Origin: Bradyrhizobium sp. AZCC 1719
Lineage (GTDB): Bacteria > Pseudomonadota > Alphaproteobacteria > Rhizobiales > Xanthobacteraceae
Assembly: GCF_036924525.1 (NCBI RefSeq)
Contig: NZ_JAZHRU010000001.1
Coordinates: 7,035,001-7,099,000, forward strand
Direction of reading: 5' to 3'
DNA: 64,000 bases
Part shown: piece by piece, positions 52,079-60,642 of the stretch
How the letters are laid out: each line of letters begins with the position of its first letter
How positions within the stretch are numbered: position 1 is the stretch's first letter
Notes under the pieces: generated by a model
Seen by the model: only the letters and a program-made list of their open reading frames with translations
Database searches by the model: none
What the model was told of the DNA's origin: nothing
Program-made: the position numbers and the translations under genes

Positions 52079-52287
52079 GCCGCTTTCGCCATATCCTGAA
52101 GCTTCGACAGGAACGCCGCCGCGTCGACGCTGTGTTCATCGCATGCTTCATCGACCGAGTGGAAGGTGGCGATTGGACAGCCGACACACCGCATCCTGAA
52201 CTCGAGGAAGACGCGTATCGTCGATGGCCAACGACGCATCACGTCGTCAACCATCAGATCCACCGTCGGTACTGCATGATTCTTCAT
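52075..52287 (-). CDS. DUF1858 small redox protein
   Basis: A 70-residue protein of the DUF1858 family (ScdA N-terminal-like), linked to hybrid-cluster proteins, nitrosative stress and Fe-S repair. It contains VDDVMRRWPSTIRVFLEFRM and the conserved MRCVGCPIATF with Cys-x-x-Cys. Its stop codon overlaps that of nnrR at a shared CTAG (52075-52078), so the two genes are end-to-end convergent. The TTG-N8-CAA site of nirK lies 93 bases upstream of its start and could drive it in the opposite direction. Confidence 0.85.
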   Translation of the reverse strand: MKNHAVPTVDLMVDDVMRRWPSTIRVFLEFRMRCVGCPIATFHSVDEACDEHSVDAAAFLSKLQDMAKAA

Positions 52288-52379
52288 GCAACGACCTTAA
52301 CCTGGCGGTTACCTAGTCCTCTTTGTTCGCGCGCAAATTCCCGAACAGTCCCCTTCCTCGCTCAAGAAAACGTCTTTCC

Positions 52380-52393
52380 TTGTTCCAGCGCAA
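52380..52393. promoter_or_regulatory. NnrR/FixK-type site upstream of nirK
   Basis: TTGTTCCAGCGCAA (TTG-N8-CAA), 70 bases before the nirK start on the plus strand and 93 bases before the DUF1858 start on the minus strand. Confidence 0.75.
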
Positions 52394-52462
52394 AGAGTCT
52401 CGCCGCCACCTCGCTAATGATGCACGCGTCGAATTGGAACGCACGAAGCGATGGAGAGCATC

Positions 52463-53590
52463 ATGCTGACGAGAAGGACTGCTTTAATGGGTGCCGCTAT
52501 CGCGGCGCTGATGATGACCGCACCAGCCGTGGCAGGACCGGCAGACGATCTGAAGCTGCCGCGCAAGAAGGTCGAGCTGGTGGCTCCGCCCTTCGTCCAC
52601 GCCCATGAACAGGCGACCAAGACGGGACCGAAGATCGTCGAGTTCAAGCTGACGATCCGCGAGAAGGAAGTCGTGATCGATCCTGCCGGCACGAAATTCC
52701 ATGCGATGACGTTCGACGGATCGATGCCGGGACCGATGATGGTGCTCCACGAGGGCGACTACATGGAGCTCACGCTGGTCAACCCCGCAACCAACAGCAT
52801 GCCACACAATATCGACCTGCACTCGGCAACCGGTGCGTTGGGTGGCGGCGCACTGACTCATGTGAATCCCGGCGAGCAGGTTGTGCTGCGCTGGAAGGCA
52901 ACCCGGCCCGGCGTCTTCGTCTATCACTGCGCGCCGGAAGGCATGATCCCCTGGCACGTCGTCGCCGGCATGCACGGCACGGTGATGGTGCTGCCGCGCG
53001 ACGGCCTGAAGGATGCCGACGGCAAGGCGCTACGCTACGACAAGATCTTCTACATCGGCGAGAACGAGCTGTATGTGCCGAAGGATGCGAACGGCAAATA
53101 CAAGACCTATGAGACCATCGGCGAATCCTATGGCGACACGATGGAGGTCATGCGCAAGCTGATCCCGAGCCACGTGGTGTTCAACGGAAGTGTCGGATCG
53201 CTCACCGGCAAGAACGCGCTCACCGCCAAGGTCGGCGAGACCGTCATGCTCGTGCATTCGCAGGCCAACCGCGATACCCGTCCTCACCTGATCGGCGGGC
53301 ATGGCGACTACGTCTGGGAAGCCGGCAAGTTCAACAACCCGCCGCAGAAGGATCTCGAGACCTGGTTCATTCGCGGCGGCTCGGCCGGCGCGGCGCTCTA
53401 CACCTTCCGCGAACCCGGTGTCTACGCCTACGTCAACCACAACCTGATCGAGGCCGTCGAGCTCGGCGCCACGGCCCACATCAAGGTGGAAGGCAAGTGG
53501 AACGAGGACCTCATGAAGCAGGTCACCCCTCCCGGCCCGATTCCGCCTGACAAGGTCGGTGCCGCCGACCCGGTGGCCGTCACCCGCTAG
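52463..53590 (+). CDS. nirK: Copper-containing nitrite reductase NirK
   Basis: A 375-residue periplasmic enzyme that reduces nitrite to NO using electrons from pseudoazurin or cytochrome c. A twin-arginine-like start ([15 protein letters not shown]) precedes two cupredoxin domains. Type 1 copper ligands: His115, Cys156, His165, Met170. Type 2 copper ligands: His120, His155 and a His near [10 protein letters not shown]. The start at 52463 is chosen because GGAGAG lies just upstream; an ATG four codons earlier is less likely. It has the class I NirK length. Confidence 0.97.
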   Translation: MLTRRTALMGAAIAALMMTAPAVAGPADDLKLPRKKVELVAPPFVHAHEQATKTGPKIVEFKLTIREKEVVIDPAGTKFHAMTFDGSMPGPMMVLHEGDYMELTLVNPATNSMPHNIDLHSATGALGGGALTHVNPGEQVVLRWKATRPGVFVYHCAPEGMIPWHVVAGMHGTVMVLPRDGLKDADGKALRYDKIFYIGENELYVPKDANGKYKTYETIGESYGDTMEVMRKLIPSHVVFNGSVGSLTGKNALTAKVGETVMLVHSQANRDTRPHLIGGHGDYVWEAGKFNNPPQKDLETWFIRGGSAGAALYTFREPGVYAYVNHNLIEAVELGATAHIKVEGKWNEDLMKQVTPPGPIPPDKVGAADPVAVTR

Positions 53591-53651
53591 GTGGAGCCGA
53601 AACGACGGCCCGCGGTTCCCGCCGCGGGCCGTCGCACGAGGAGACGACGTC

Positions 53652-54515
53652 ATGATCATTGTGATGAAAGTGAAGGTGGCAATGCTCGCAGGCGCGTTGG
53701 CCGCGCCGATCCTGGCAACCGCGTTCGCGCCCACGCCTCAGTCCGACACGGACGGAGTCCTGCGCCTGGCATCCACTTCCTTCAGCTACCGCGCCGCCGG
53801 CGATTTCTCGCGGAACGGCCGGCCGGTCGAAGGACCGCTGCGCGGACACCGCCTTCCCGCCGATCTCGTCGTGATGAAACGGCAGGTCACGGTCGCCGAA
53901 TACGCGCGTTGTGTCGACGAAGGCGCCTGTCCGCGTATCGGCGCTTCCGCAGGCGCGCAGAACGTTCCCGTCGTCGGCGTCAGTTGGCACGATGCCTCGG
54001 CCTATGCCGTATGGCTGTCGCGCAAGACCGGTATCATCCATCGCCTGCCGACCGACGAGGAGTGGACATTCGCCGCCGCCGAGAAGGCACGCGACGAAGC
54101 GATGCCGCTGGTCGATCCCAGCGATCCCGCACAGGCCTGGATCGCCCGCTACGAAACCGAATCCGCCCGCGACCGGCCGGCCGCAACGGCCGCGCAGCCG
54201 GGAGGCACGTTCGGCACCAACAGCAACGGACTGGATGATCTCGCCGGCAATGTCTGGGAGTGGACGAATAGCTGCTTCGTCCGCGTTTCGCTCGAGGGTG
54301 AACGCGAGCGGATCACCAACACCAATTGCGGCGTACGCGTCGTGCAGGGAGCCCATCGCTCCTACATGACCGACTTCATCCGCGACCCCAGGTCCGGCGG
54401 CTGCGCCGCCGGCGTTCCGCCGACCAATCTCGGCTTCAGGCTCGTCGTCGAACCCTCCCAGTCGGTCGCTGCGACTGCCGTCCGCGGTGTCGCAAAGCTG
54501 CTGCGACGAACATAG
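53652..54515 (+). CDS. nirV: NirV, formylglycine-generating-enzyme-like protein
   Basis: A 287-residue exported protein of the SUMF1/FGE fold that regularly follows nirK. After a signal peptide, VLAST-like and GVSWHDASAYAVWLSRKTG, RLPTDEEWTFAAAEKA, and GNVWEWTNSCF mark the fold. The two active-site cysteines of true formylglycine-generating enzymes are not clearly placed, so catalysis is doubtful. The protein may help NirK maturation, but the role is unproven. GAGGAGA precedes the ATG at 53652; it lies 61 bases after nirK. Confidence 0.88.
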   Translation: MIIVMKVKVAMLAGALAAPILATAFAPTPQSDTDGVLRLASTSFSYRAAGDFSRNGRPVEGPLRGHRLPADLVVMKRQVTVAEYARCVDEGACPRIGASAGAQNVPVVGVSWHDASAYAVWLSRKTGIIHRLPTDEEWTFAAAEKARDEAMPLVDPSDPAQAWIARYETESARDRPAATAAQPGGTFGTNSNGLDDLAGNVWEWTNSCFVRVSLEGERERITNTNCGVRVVQGAHRSYMTDFIRDPRSGGCAAGVPPTNLGFRLVVEPSQSVAATAVRGVAKLLRRT

Positions 54516-54537
54516 CCATCCGCCGATCGGCTGCGGC

Positions 54538-54551
54538 TTGAGCTAGCACAA
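54538..54551. promoter_or_regulatory. NnrR/FixK-type site upstream of hemN
   Basis: TTGAGCTAGCACAA (TTG-N8-CAA), 55 bases before the hemN start. Anaerobic hemN genes are classic FNR/FixK targets in related bacteria. Confidence 0.75.
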
Positions 54552-54605
54552 AGTCCTTCCACCACGAGTCCGGTAATTGATCCGCAGGCGGAAGGAGAAG
54601 AGAAG

Positions 54606-55958
54606 ATGCGATCGGACTTGGCGCAATCCTACGGGCAGGACAGGCTGCCGCGCTACACCAGCTATCCCACAGCCCCACATTTCTCGCCGGGAATTGGCGA
54701 GGAAGACTATCGGAAATGGCTGAAGTCGGTGCCCGTCCGGCAACCGGCCTCGATCTACCTGCACGTGCCGTTCTGCCGATCGATGTGCTGGTACTGCGGA
54801 TGCCACACCTCAGTCACGAAGCGTGACGATCCGATCGTGACCTATGTAGCCGGTCTGCGCACTGAAGCGGACCTTGTCGCCGAGACGATCGGCCAGAGAT
54901 TGCCGATCTCGCATGTTCACTTCGGTGGCGGTACGCCGACGATCATGTCGCCCGAGGCGTTCGTGGACCTCGTCGGCGCGCTACGCTATTCGTTTTTCGT
55001 GCTTCCCGACGCCGAAATCGCCGTGGAAATCGACCCGCGTACGCTGACGGAACCGATGACGGAAGCGCTCGGCTACTGCGGCGTCAATCGCGCGAGCCTG
55101 GGCGTCCAGAGCTTCGATCCCGCGGTCCAACGCGCCATCAACCGGCTGCAGAGCTTCGAACAAACCGCAACTTCCGTCGAACGCCTGCGCCGGGTAGGCG
55201 TCCGTCGGATCAATTTCGACCTGCTCTACGGGTTGCCGCTACAAACGGTGGACTCGTGCCTCGACACCGTCGCCAGATGCGTCGAACTTCGGCCGGACCG
55301 CTTTTCAGTGTTCGGCTACGCCCATATTCCGTCGTTCAAGAAGCATCAGCGCAAGATCGCGGAGGACTCCTTGCCCGACAGCATCGAGCGGCACCTCCAG
55401 TCTGAAACGATCGCGGAAGCCTTGCTGGACGCAGGTTACGTCCGCATCGGCCTCGATCACTTCGCGCTTCCCGGCGACAGTCTCGCCATCGCGAGGCAGG
55501 ACGGCAGGCTGAGGCGCAACTTCCAGGGCTATACCGACGATTCCGCCGACACGCTCATCGGTCTCGGCGCCAGCGCGATTGGCCGCATGCCGCAAGGATT
55601 CGTGCAGAATGTCGTTCCGACGCGCGACTATCTCACGCGCATCGCCGAAAATCGGCTCGCCACCGCCAAGGGATACGTGTTCACCGATGAAGATCGCTTC
55701 CGTGCTGATATCATCGAGCGCATCATGTGCGATCTTGCCGTCGATCTGCCCCGGGTATCGCGGTTGCATGGCCGCGACCTTCGATCCGCAATCGTCGACC
55801 GATCACGGATCGAGAGCCTCATCGCCGACGGCGCCGTGACGATGGTCGATGATCGGCTTTCGATCAGCGACGGTGCAGAATTCCTGGTTCGGAGCGTCGC
55901 GTCGGCGTTCGATGCCCATCTTGCCCATTCCGCAGCGACGCATAGCCGCGCGGTCTGA
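54606..55958 (+). CDS. hemN: Oxygen-independent coproporphyrinogen III oxidase HemN
   Basis: A 450-residue radical SAM enzyme of heme biosynthesis, working without oxygen. The [4Fe-4S]/SAM motif is Cys57-x3-Cys61-x2-Cys64 in PFCRSMCWYCGC. The extra Cys66, the second SAM-binding region (HFGGGTPT) and the C-terminal domain are as in HemN, not the HemW-like form. It supplies heme for NorBC and cytochromes under denitrifying conditions. Good Shine-Dalgarno (GGAGAAGAG) before 54606. It is the last gene of the denitrification island on the plus strand. Confidence 0.95.
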   Translation: MRSDLAQSYGQDRLPRYTSYPTAPHFSPGIGEEDYRKWLKSVPVRQPASIYLHVPFCRSMCWYCGCHTSVTKRDDPIVTYVAGLRTEADLVAETIGQRLPISHVHFGGGTPTIMSPEAFVDLVGALRYSFFVLPDAEIAVEIDPRTLTEPMTEALGYCGVNRASLGVQSFDPAVQRAINRLQSFEQTATSVERLRRVGVRRINFDLLYGLPLQTVDSCLDTVARCVELRPDRFSVFGYAHIPSFKKHQRKIAEDSLPDSIERHLQSETIAEALLDAGYVRIGLDHFALPGDSLAIARQDGRLRRNFQGYTDDSADTLIGLGASAIGRMPQGFVQNVVPTRDYLTRIAENRLATAKGYVFTDEDRFRADIIERIMCDLAVDLPRVSRLHGRDLRSAIVDRSRIESLIADGAVTMVDDRLSISDGAEFLVRSVASAFDAHLAHSAATHSRAV

Positions 55959-55988
55959 CCCGAACGTCCTCATAGCGAGGCTGCCTGC

Positions 55989-57488
55989 TCATTCCTGCAA
56001 GGCTTCCTGACGCCGCGTGCGGATGGTGGGTAGCATGATCAGGACGACGGCTATGGCGGCCGCGGCGAGCAAGCTCGCCGACAATGGCGAGGTGAACAGC
56101 ACGGAGACGTCGCCGCGCGAGAGCACCATGGCGCGGCGGAAGTTTTCCTCGATCGCGGGCCCCAGCACCAACCCGAGCAGGAGCGGCGCCGCCGGCAGTT
56201 GCAGCTTGATCAGCGCGTAGCCGAACACGCAGAACACGGCCGCTTCATAGACCTCGAAGGTGCCGCTGTTGATCGAGTAGACGCCGATCGAGCAGAACAC
56301 CATGATCGCCGGAAACAGATAGCGATAGGGAATGGTGAGAAGCTTCACCCACAATCCAACCAGCGGAAGGTTCAGGATCAGCAGCATCAGATTTCCGAGC
56401 CACATCGAGACGATCAAGCCCCAGAACAAGGTGGGGTTCTTCGTCATAACCTCCGGGCCGGGCTGGATATTGTGGATGTTCATGGCCCCCACGATCAGCG
56501 CCATGACGACGTTGGAGGGAACGCCGAGCGTCAGCAGCGGAATGAACGAGGTCTGGGCGCCGGCATTGTTGGCCGACTCCGGGCCGGCGACGCCTTCAAT
56601 CGCCCCCTTGCCGAACTGCTCCGGATGCTTCGACAGCTTCTTTTCCAGCGTGTAGGAAGCAAACGAGGACAGTACCGCGCCGCCACCCGGCAGCACGCCG
56701 AGCAGTGTGCCTAGCGCGGTACCGCGCAGCATCGCGGGAATCATGCGACGGAAATCGTCGCGCGTCGGAAACAGATTGGCGATCTTCTGGGTGACCAGCG
56801 AGAGCTTGCCGTCCTGTTCAAGGTTCTTGACGATCTCGGCAAAGCCGAAAATACCCATCGCGAGTGGTACGAAATCAAGTCCGTCGAACAGTTGCGGAAT
56901 GCCGAAGGCGAAGCGCTGCGTGCCACTGCTGAGATCGGTGCCGACGAGGCTCAATAGCATGCCCAGCACGACCATGCCGATGCCTTCGAGGAACGGACCG
57001 CTCGACAACACCGAGGCGAGAATCAGCCCGAGGATCATCAGCGCAAAGAATTCCTTCGGCCCGAACAGCAATGCTGTCGCCGCAAGCGGCCCGGCCAGAG
57101 CCGCCAGCGCCAACGTCGCCACGCAGCCCGCGAAGAACGAACCGATGGCGGCGGTGGCCAGCGCCACGCCGGCCCGGCCCTGTTTCGCCATCTGATGGCC
57201 GTCGATCGTGGTCACGACGGAAGACGACTCGCCCGGCAGGTTGACCACGATGGCGGTGGTCGAGCCGCCATACTGCGCGCCGTAATAGATGCCGGCGAGC
57301 ATGATCAGCGCCGATTCCGGCGGCAGCGCATAGGTGATCGGCAGCAGCATAGCGATAGTCGCAAGCGGGCCGAGGCCGGGAAGCACGCCGATCAAGGTCC
57401 CCAACAGGCAACCGAAGAAGGCATAGAGCAGATTGGCCGGTTGGGCCGCGGTAGAGAAACCTGTCGCCAGATTGTGAAACAGATCCAT
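55989..57488 (-). CDS. tctA: Tripartite tricarboxylate transporter large subunit TctA
   Basis: A 499-residue, twelve-helix subunit of the sodium-coupled TTT transporters. It shows the two conserved Gly-rich signatures GVLPGLGPLATIAMLLPI near residues 37-54 and GVLPGGGAVLSSFASY near residue 261 (both G-x-x-P-G-x-G), and ends with the typical long membrane segment. With TctB it forms the membrane part; it normally needs a periplasmic TctC binding protein, which is not present here. It is the last gene of the minus-strand catabolic operon and starts 12 bases after tctB. Confidence 0.93.
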   Translation of the reverse strand: MDLFHNLATGFSTAAQPANLLYAFFGCLLGTLIGVLPGLGPLATIAMLLPITYALPPESALIMLAGIYYGAQYGGSTTAIVVNLPGESSSVVTTIDGHQMAKQGRAGVALATAAIGSFFAGCVATLALAALAGPLAATALLFGPKEFFALMILGLILASVLSSGPFLEGIGMVVLGMLLSLVGTDLSSGTQRFAFGIPQLFDGLDFVPLAMGIFGFAEIVKNLEQDGKLSLVTQKIANLFPTRDDFRRMIPAMLRGTALGTLLGVLPGGGAVLSSFASYTLEKKLSKHPEQFGKGAIEGVAGPESANNAGAQTSFIPLLTLGVPSNVVMALIVGAMNIHNIQPGPEVMTKNPTLFWGLIVSMWLGNLMLLILNLPLVGLWVKLLTIPYRYLFPAIMVFCSIGVYSINSGTFEVYEAAVFCVFGYALIKLQLPAAPLLLGLVLGPAIEENFRRAMVLSRGDVSVLFTSPLSASLLAAAAIAVVLIMLPTIRTRRQEALQE

Positions 57489-57500
57489 GCGACGGCTCCA

Positions 57501-57971
57501 TCAGTTGAAGATCGACGGCCAGACCGGAAGCCGCAGCCCCAGGCCGTAGACGAACACGAGCAGACACAGCGCGATCAGTACGGCCGCATTGGCCAGCGCG
57601 CCTTTCCAGGTGAATTCGGCACTGGCCTTGCTCGACACCATGATCAGAACGAACAGCGCGCCAATCAGACCGGCCGGAAAGAGAAGAAGCGCGAACAGGG
57701 CCACGGAACCGGTCACCCATGCGAGGCCCTTCCAGTCCCACTGGCGCAAAGGCTGGCATTCGGCCGTCGACTTCATCGCGCCCAACATCACGGCAAGTCC
57801 GATGGCGGCGAGCACGATCGCGAGCAGACGGGGAAAATAGCCCGGCCCCATCCGGGCCGCGGTGCCCGCGGGATAGCCGAGCGCCACGACATAAAAGAAC
57901 ATCGCAAAGCCGAGGAACAGTGTGCCCGAAGCAAAGGCCCGCTGATTGCGGATTGAAAGCCCAAACATCAT
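57501..57971 (-). CDS. tctB: Tripartite tricarboxylate transporter small subunit TctB
   Basis: A 156-residue membrane protein with four helices (AFASGTLFLGFAMFFYVVAL, YFPRLLAIVLAAIGLAVMLG, VALFALLLFPAGLIGALFVL, NAAVLIALCLLVFVYGLGL). The MGPGYFPRLLAIV segment near residue 42 is the TctB hallmark. It overlaps the upstream decarboxylase-like gene by four bases (ATGA). Confidence 0.9.
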   Translation of the reverse strand: MMFGLSIRNQRAFASGTLFLGFAMFFYVVALGYPAGTAARMGPGYFPRLLAIVLAAIGLAVMLGAMKSTAECQPLRQWDWKGLAWVTGSVALFALLLFPAGLIGALFVLIMVSSKASAEFTWKGALANAAVLIALCLLVFVYGLGLRLPVWPSIFN

Positions 57972-58753
57972 TCTGGTCCCCTCTGGTCCGACGTGCTGCC
58001 TGCCCTGTCATCGATTGCTTCCAGCAGGACCGGCACGCCGACCGCACAGGCGTGGACGCCAAGGTGAGCCGTCATCTGGATAACCTGAAGGATTTCTCGC
58101 TTGTCGATGCCGAGCCGCAGGGCCCGCCTGATCTGCAGGCGCAGCCCAGGCGGATTGAGACTCGTGAAGCAGCCGCTCAAGGCGATCGAAATCAGGCAAC
58201 TCGCCTGCTCATCGAGCCCGCCTGCCCCGCGCTCGCCGGCAAGGAGATCGAGCAGCACGGCGAAATAGCCGGGATCGAGCCGCAGCCACTGGTCGCAGAA
58301 ATCGGGGAAATCCCCGAACTGTGCCACATAGGCTTCGCGCAGCGCCTGCTGCTGGCCGGACAGATCTCCCCCGAGAGGATCGAGCCCTGCCGCCGCAAGT
58401 TCCTCGACCAGGATTCCGACACCGACGTTGCAGCCGTCCAGCCCCTGAGCGGTAGCGAGCCGCAATACGTCGATGATTTCCCGCGCCGACGCGCCGTGCT
58501 CGAGTGCAAGCCGCGTATGCAATGCCAGCCCCGAGCGAAACAGATGCGTCGCCGATCCATCCAAGGCGACATAGATCAATTCGCACATCTTGCGCGATAG
58601 CGGACCGGTTTCCGCGGGATAGCCGCCATAGCTTGCATAGGTTGCAAGGAAAGCCGGATCAAGCCGCAGCAGCCCCTCCGTCCATGGCCGCCAATAGCCG
58701 CGGGCGCGGACGAAAGCTTCCTTCAGGGCCTGCTCGTCGGAGGTGAGATTCAT
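57968..58753 (-). CDS. Double carboxymuconolactone decarboxylase-like protein
   Basis: A 261-residue cytosolic protein made of two AhpD/CMD-like helical domains (about residues 36-125 and 150-240). Each has the E-x-x-x-(16-20)-H pattern remnant: MCELIYVALDGSATHLFRSG, and in the second half QASCLISIALSGCFTSLN. The CxxC of alkylhydroperoxidase-type members is missing, so decarboxylase or lactonase-type activity fits better than AhpD-like peroxidase activity. The gene precedes tctB with overlap, so it works in the same pathway as the transporter. Substrate unknown. Confidence 0.82.
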   Translation of the reverse strand: MNLTSDEQALKEAFVRARGYWRPWTEGLLRLDPAFLATYASYGGYPAETGPLSRKMCELIYVALDGSATHLFRSGLALHTRLALEHGASAREIIDVLRLATAQGLDGCNVGVGILVEELAAAGLDPLGGDLSGQQQALREAYVAQFGDFPDFCDQWLRLDPGYFAVLLDLLAGERGAGGLDEQASCLISIALSGCFTSLNPPGLRLQIRRALRLGIDKREILQVIQMTAHLGVHACAVGVPVLLEAIDDRAGSTSDQRGPE

Positions 58754-58823
58754 GAGGAGTATCCTGCAACAGCTCGACCAGAGCCCAATCCTCGCGATGC
58801 ACTTGTGCCGCTTGCGTTTTGCG

Positions 58824-59597
58824 CTAGACGATGTTGGTGGCGGTAATGCCGCCGTCGACCGTCAGCACCTGCGCCGACATGAAGGCGCTGTCGTCGCCGG
58901 CCAAAAAGCAGATCGCCCTGGCGATGTCGTCGACGGTGCCGAGACGTCCGAGCGGCGTTCGTGCAATGCGGCGCGCGTCGAGCTCGGCGTTGCGGTTTCG
59001 CATGGTGCCTTCGGTCGGAATGGCCGAGGGCGCAACCGCGTTCACCCTGATCTTGCGCGCACCAAGCTCCGCCGCCGCCGCCCGTGTAATGCCCATGACA
59101 CCGGCCTTGATGCCGCTGTAGACGACGCTGTTCTTTCCCGAGATGAGCCCGGCGACCGAGGCCACATTGATGATCGCGCCGCCGCGTTCGGCGTCCATGG
59201 CCTCAGCCGCGGCCTGAATCCCCCAGATGATAGCCTTGAAGCCGATGTTGAGCATGCGCTCCACCGTCTCCGGAGCAATCTCGGCGATGGACTGGTAGCG
59301 GACCCACGCAGCATTGTTGACGAGGATATCCAGGCGTCCCTGCTGTTCGGCGAGGCCAAGTACTGCCTGCCGCATGCCTTCCCGGGTCGAGACATCTTGC
59401 GGGATGGCGACTGCATGGCCGCCGGACGCCTGGATTGCGTCCACCACCGCGTTGACGAACTCCGGCCTCAGATCGTTGACGCCAACGACAGCGCCACGCG
59501 AAGCAAGCTGAAGGGCTGTCGCGCGCCCGATGCCGTTTCCGGAGCCGGTGACGAGTGCAACGCGCCCCACCAACGCCTTGTCATGAGTCTCCGTCAT
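58824..59597 (-). CDS. Short-chain dehydrogenase/reductase (classical SDR)
   Basis: A 257-residue NAD(P)-dependent oxidoreductase of FabG-like architecture: cofactor motif VTGSGNGIGRATAL (TGxxxGIG), ILVNNAAWVRY, catalytic Ser in INVASVAGLISG and YSGIKAGVMGIT with YxxxK. An Asp near the second beta strand (NDLRPE) favours NAD over NADP. In this operon it may oxidise a hydroxyacyl-CoA. It starts at 59597 and lies ten bases after the acyl-CoA dehydrogenase gene. Confidence 0.9.
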   Translation of the reverse strand: MTETHDKALVGRVALVTGSGNGIGRATALQLASRGAVVGVNDLRPEFVNAVVDAIQASGGHAVAIPQDVSTREGMRQAVLGLAEQQGRLDILVNNAAWVRYQSIAEIAPETVERMLNIGFKAIIWGIQAAAEAMDAERGGAIINVASVAGLISGKNSVVYSGIKAGVMGITRAAAAELGARKIRVNAVAPSAIPTEGTMRNRNAELDARRIARTPLGRLGTVDDIARAICFLAGDDSAFMSAQVLTVDGGITATNIV

Positions 59598-59607
59598 CCC
59601 ATTTCTC

Positions 59608-60642
59608 CTATTGTGCTGCCGCTGCTTCAGCGGCCGGCGCGATCTCCGCGACGTAGCGACGGCCGAGCGCGGCGATGAGGCCGCTGGCATCGCCTTGCGC
59701 CTGCAGGCTGCGGATTCGGCGTATGTGACGGTGTACCGGCACGTCCCATGTAAAGCCCATGCCACCATGTATCTGCAGCGCGCCCTCGCTGATCGACGTG
59801 CCGCATGCCGCCGCGGCGAGAAACGCCGCGTCGCGCTCGAGCGCGCCCGCCAGCTCGCCCAGGCTCCGCGTGATCGCATGGCGCATGCCTTCAAGCCCGA
59901 GCTTCTGGCGGGCCAGGGCATGACGGATCGCCTGGTTGTAGGACAAGGCGCGGCCAAACTGACGCCGGGTCGAGGCGTGCTCCTGCGCGAGCGACAGGCA
60001 GGCGCCGGCGGATCCGAGGATGGCGGCGGCGCGCAGCACATTGGCGTCCGAGCATAAGCGTGCCCAGGCGCCGTCGCGCAAGATACGCTCCTCCGGAATG
60101 GCGACGCTTTCCAGCCGCATGCCGTGCTCCAGCACCGTCAGATCAAGACCAGCCCCCTCCTCCACAACCACACCGTCGGCTTCGATCGAAATCAATGCCG
60201 CGCGGTCCGCGCCGATGCGCACCAGCACATGGTCGACCTCAGTGGCGCAAGGCGCCCGGGCAACCCAGCCGTTCAGCAAGACGGTGTCTGCCTCCCGCTC
60301 GGCGATGACGCTCCCCTGCCAGGCAATCGTCGCCAGCACTTCGCCGCGAACGATAGCCGCGGCCAGCCGCGGCACGGGTTGCCGCAGCAGTTGACCTAGC
60401 AAAATGGTCTCCAGCAGCGGAAAGCCCAGCAACCCCGAAGTTGCGGCGGCGACCACCGGCACGGCGAACGCCAGCGGCAAATCGAGCCCGCCCACGTCTT
60501 CATGCGCGACGACGCCGAGCAGTCCGTCGCCGGCAAGGTGGCTTGCCTGCTCCCGCAAGCCCAATCCGGAGCAAGCCGCAACGGCGCGCTCGGCGGTCAC
60601 GGCAAAATCGGCTGGCTGCAGTCCTTCGCTGGTCGGCGCCAT
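59608..60642 (-). CDS. Acyl-CoA dehydrogenase family protein (short form)
   Basis: A 344-residue FAD enzyme of the acyl-CoA dehydrogenase fold with a reduced N-terminal domain. Readable parts: RREADTVLLNGWVARAP-like beta domain, HASTRRQFGRALSYNQAIRH in the C-terminal helical domain and QIHGGMGFTWDVPVHRHIRR near the end. Its start overlaps the stop of the neighbouring dehydrogenase by one base. Such pairs occur as heteromeric complexes in steroid and terpenoid degradation, which is my preferred reading. Confidence 0.85.
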   Translation of the reverse strand: MAPTSEGLQPADFAVTAERAVAACSGLGLREQASHLAGDGLLGVVAHEDVGGLDLPLAFAVPVVAAATSGLLGFPLLETILLGQLLRQPVPRLAAAIVRGEVLATIAWQGSVIAEREADTVLLNGWVARAPCATEVDHVLVRIGADRAALISIEADGVVVEEGAGLDLTVLEHGMRLESVAIPEERILRDGAWARLCSDANVLRAAAILGSAGACLSLAQEHASTRRQFGRALSYNQAIRHALARQKLGLEGMRHAITRSLGELAGALERDAAFLAAAACGTSISEGALQIHGGMGFTWDVPVHRHIRRIRSLQAQGDASGLIAALGRRYVAEIAPAAEAAAAQ

